DNA from: an uncultured Sphingomonas sp. | GTDB lineage: Bacteria > Pseudomonadota > Alphaproteobacteria > Sphingomonadales > Sphingomonadaceae | Direction: 5' to 3' | NCBI GenBank assembly: GCA_913775975.1 | Contig: CAJYLQ010000002.1 | Location: 1-64,000, forward strand | DNA: 64,000 nt | Part shown: positions 63,295 to 64,000 of the stretch, one piece after another | Numbering within the stretch: position 1 is the stretch's first letter | Layout of the letters: every line of letters starts with the position of its first letter | Program-made: the position numbers and the translations under genes | Notes under the pieces: model-generated | Database searches by the model: none | What the model was told of the DNA's origin: nothing | Seen by the model: the letters and a program-made list of their open reading frames with translations, nothing else

Positions 63295-63771
63295 TCAGAT
63301 GAAGTCGATCTTCGACACGACGTAATAGCGGTCGCCCGCCGGCACCGACACCTCGACCTCGTCGTCGACCTTGCGCCCGATCAGCGCGCGGCCGAGCGGC
63401 GAGTTGTAGCTGATCCGGCCGGTCTTCGCGTCCGCCTCGGTCTGGCCGACGATCTGGTACTTCACCGGCTTGTCGTCGTCGTCCAGCAGCGTCACCGTCG
63501 CGCCGAACACGATCTTGTCGCCCGACAGGTCGCGCGGGTCGATGATCTGCGCGCGGCTCAGCTTGTCCTCGATATCGGCGATCGACGCCTCGATCTGGCC
63601 CTGCCGTTCCTTCGCCGCGTGATATTCGGCGTTTTCGGACAGGTCGCCATGCGCGCGCGCTTCCTCAATCGCATCGACGATCAGCGGCCGTTCCGCTTTC
63701 AGACGCTTCAGGTCTGCATTGAGCGTCTCATAGCCCTCCTGCAGCATCGGCATCTTTTCAACGGTCGCCAT
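63295..63771 (-). CDS. greA: Transcription elongation factor GreA
   Basis: 158 aa; [71 protein letters not shown]...[20 protein letters not shown]. Confidence 0.98.
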   Translation of the reverse strand: MATVEKMPMLQEGYETLNADLKRLKAERPLIVDAIEEARAHGDLSENAEYHAAKERQGQIEASIADIEDKLSRAQIIDPRDLSGDKIVFGATVTLLDDDDKPVKYQIVGQTEADAKTGRISYNSPLGRALIGRKVDDEVEVSVPAGDRYYVVSKIDFI

Positions 63772-63857
63772 GTCATATCCCCAATTCGATCACCCCGCGC
63801 GCCCCGCCCCCCTCATCGGGGGCGGGTACGCCCGCACAGCACCTGTCGTTGTCGGGA

Positions 63858-64000
63858 TCAGTTGTGCGATTGCGAATAATAGGCCTGCAAGGGGCGTACT
63901 TCAAGGAGTCCGCCGCGCGTCTCCCCCGATCCGGTCGCCGCGATCGCCCGCGCCGCCTCGACGCTCGCAGGCGCGGTGGTGAAGTACGGGATGCGTCCGC
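63858..64000 (-). CDS. carB: Carbamoyl-phosphate synthase large subunit, C-terminal fragment (runs off window)
   Basis: Reverse strand reads IPYFTTAPASVEAARAIAATGSGETRGGLLEVRPLQAYYSQSHN-stop, typical of the MGS-like C-terminus; adjacent to greA. Confidence 0.88.
   Translation of the reverse strand, partial: GRIPYFTTAPASVEAARAIAATGSGETRGGLLEVRPLQAYYSQSHN

Overview
A 64 kb GC-rich window. Gene content and order (Entner-Doudoroff operon, DUF1465/RcdA plus DUF465, DUF4170, PEPxxWA-CTERM protein) fit an alphaproteobacterium of the Sphingomonadales, probably Sphingomonas-like; this is inference, no database was searched. The window is almost entirely chromosomal core. It runs from the 3' end of an Hsp20-like gene through pyrG, secG, argC and zwf-pgl-edd-glk-eda. 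A Tat-lipoprotein phosphoesterase with a LamG-like tail plus a PEPxxWA-CTERM protein follow. Next come mltG-fabF-acpP-fabG-fabD, rpsF-rpsR-rplI, mutL, mreBCD-mrdA-rodA, tRNA-Lys, an RcdA-like/DUF465 cluster, dksA, serS-surE-M23, tyrS, recG-sdhE-mfd, an EAL protein, moaA-nadK, tRNA-Asn and ccmCDEFGHI. The end holds a prolyl oligopeptidase, MFS transporter, DUF885 peptidase, eno-ftsB, a four-gene YqjD/YqjE-like membrane operon, a rhomboid protease, greA and the 3' end of carB. I found no transposase, integrase, prophage, CRISPR array, toxin-antitoxin or recognisable defence system, and no convincing undescribed multi-gene system. The best leads are modest: the phosphoesterase/PEPxxWA-CTERM gene pair, a cloverleaf-like element between edd and glk and its possible relatives in other intergenic gaps, a near-CtrA-box upstream of an orphan STAS-like gene, an apparently truncated SH3/NlpC-P60 gene fused by overlap to argC, and a 490 bp unexplained convergent intergenic region.
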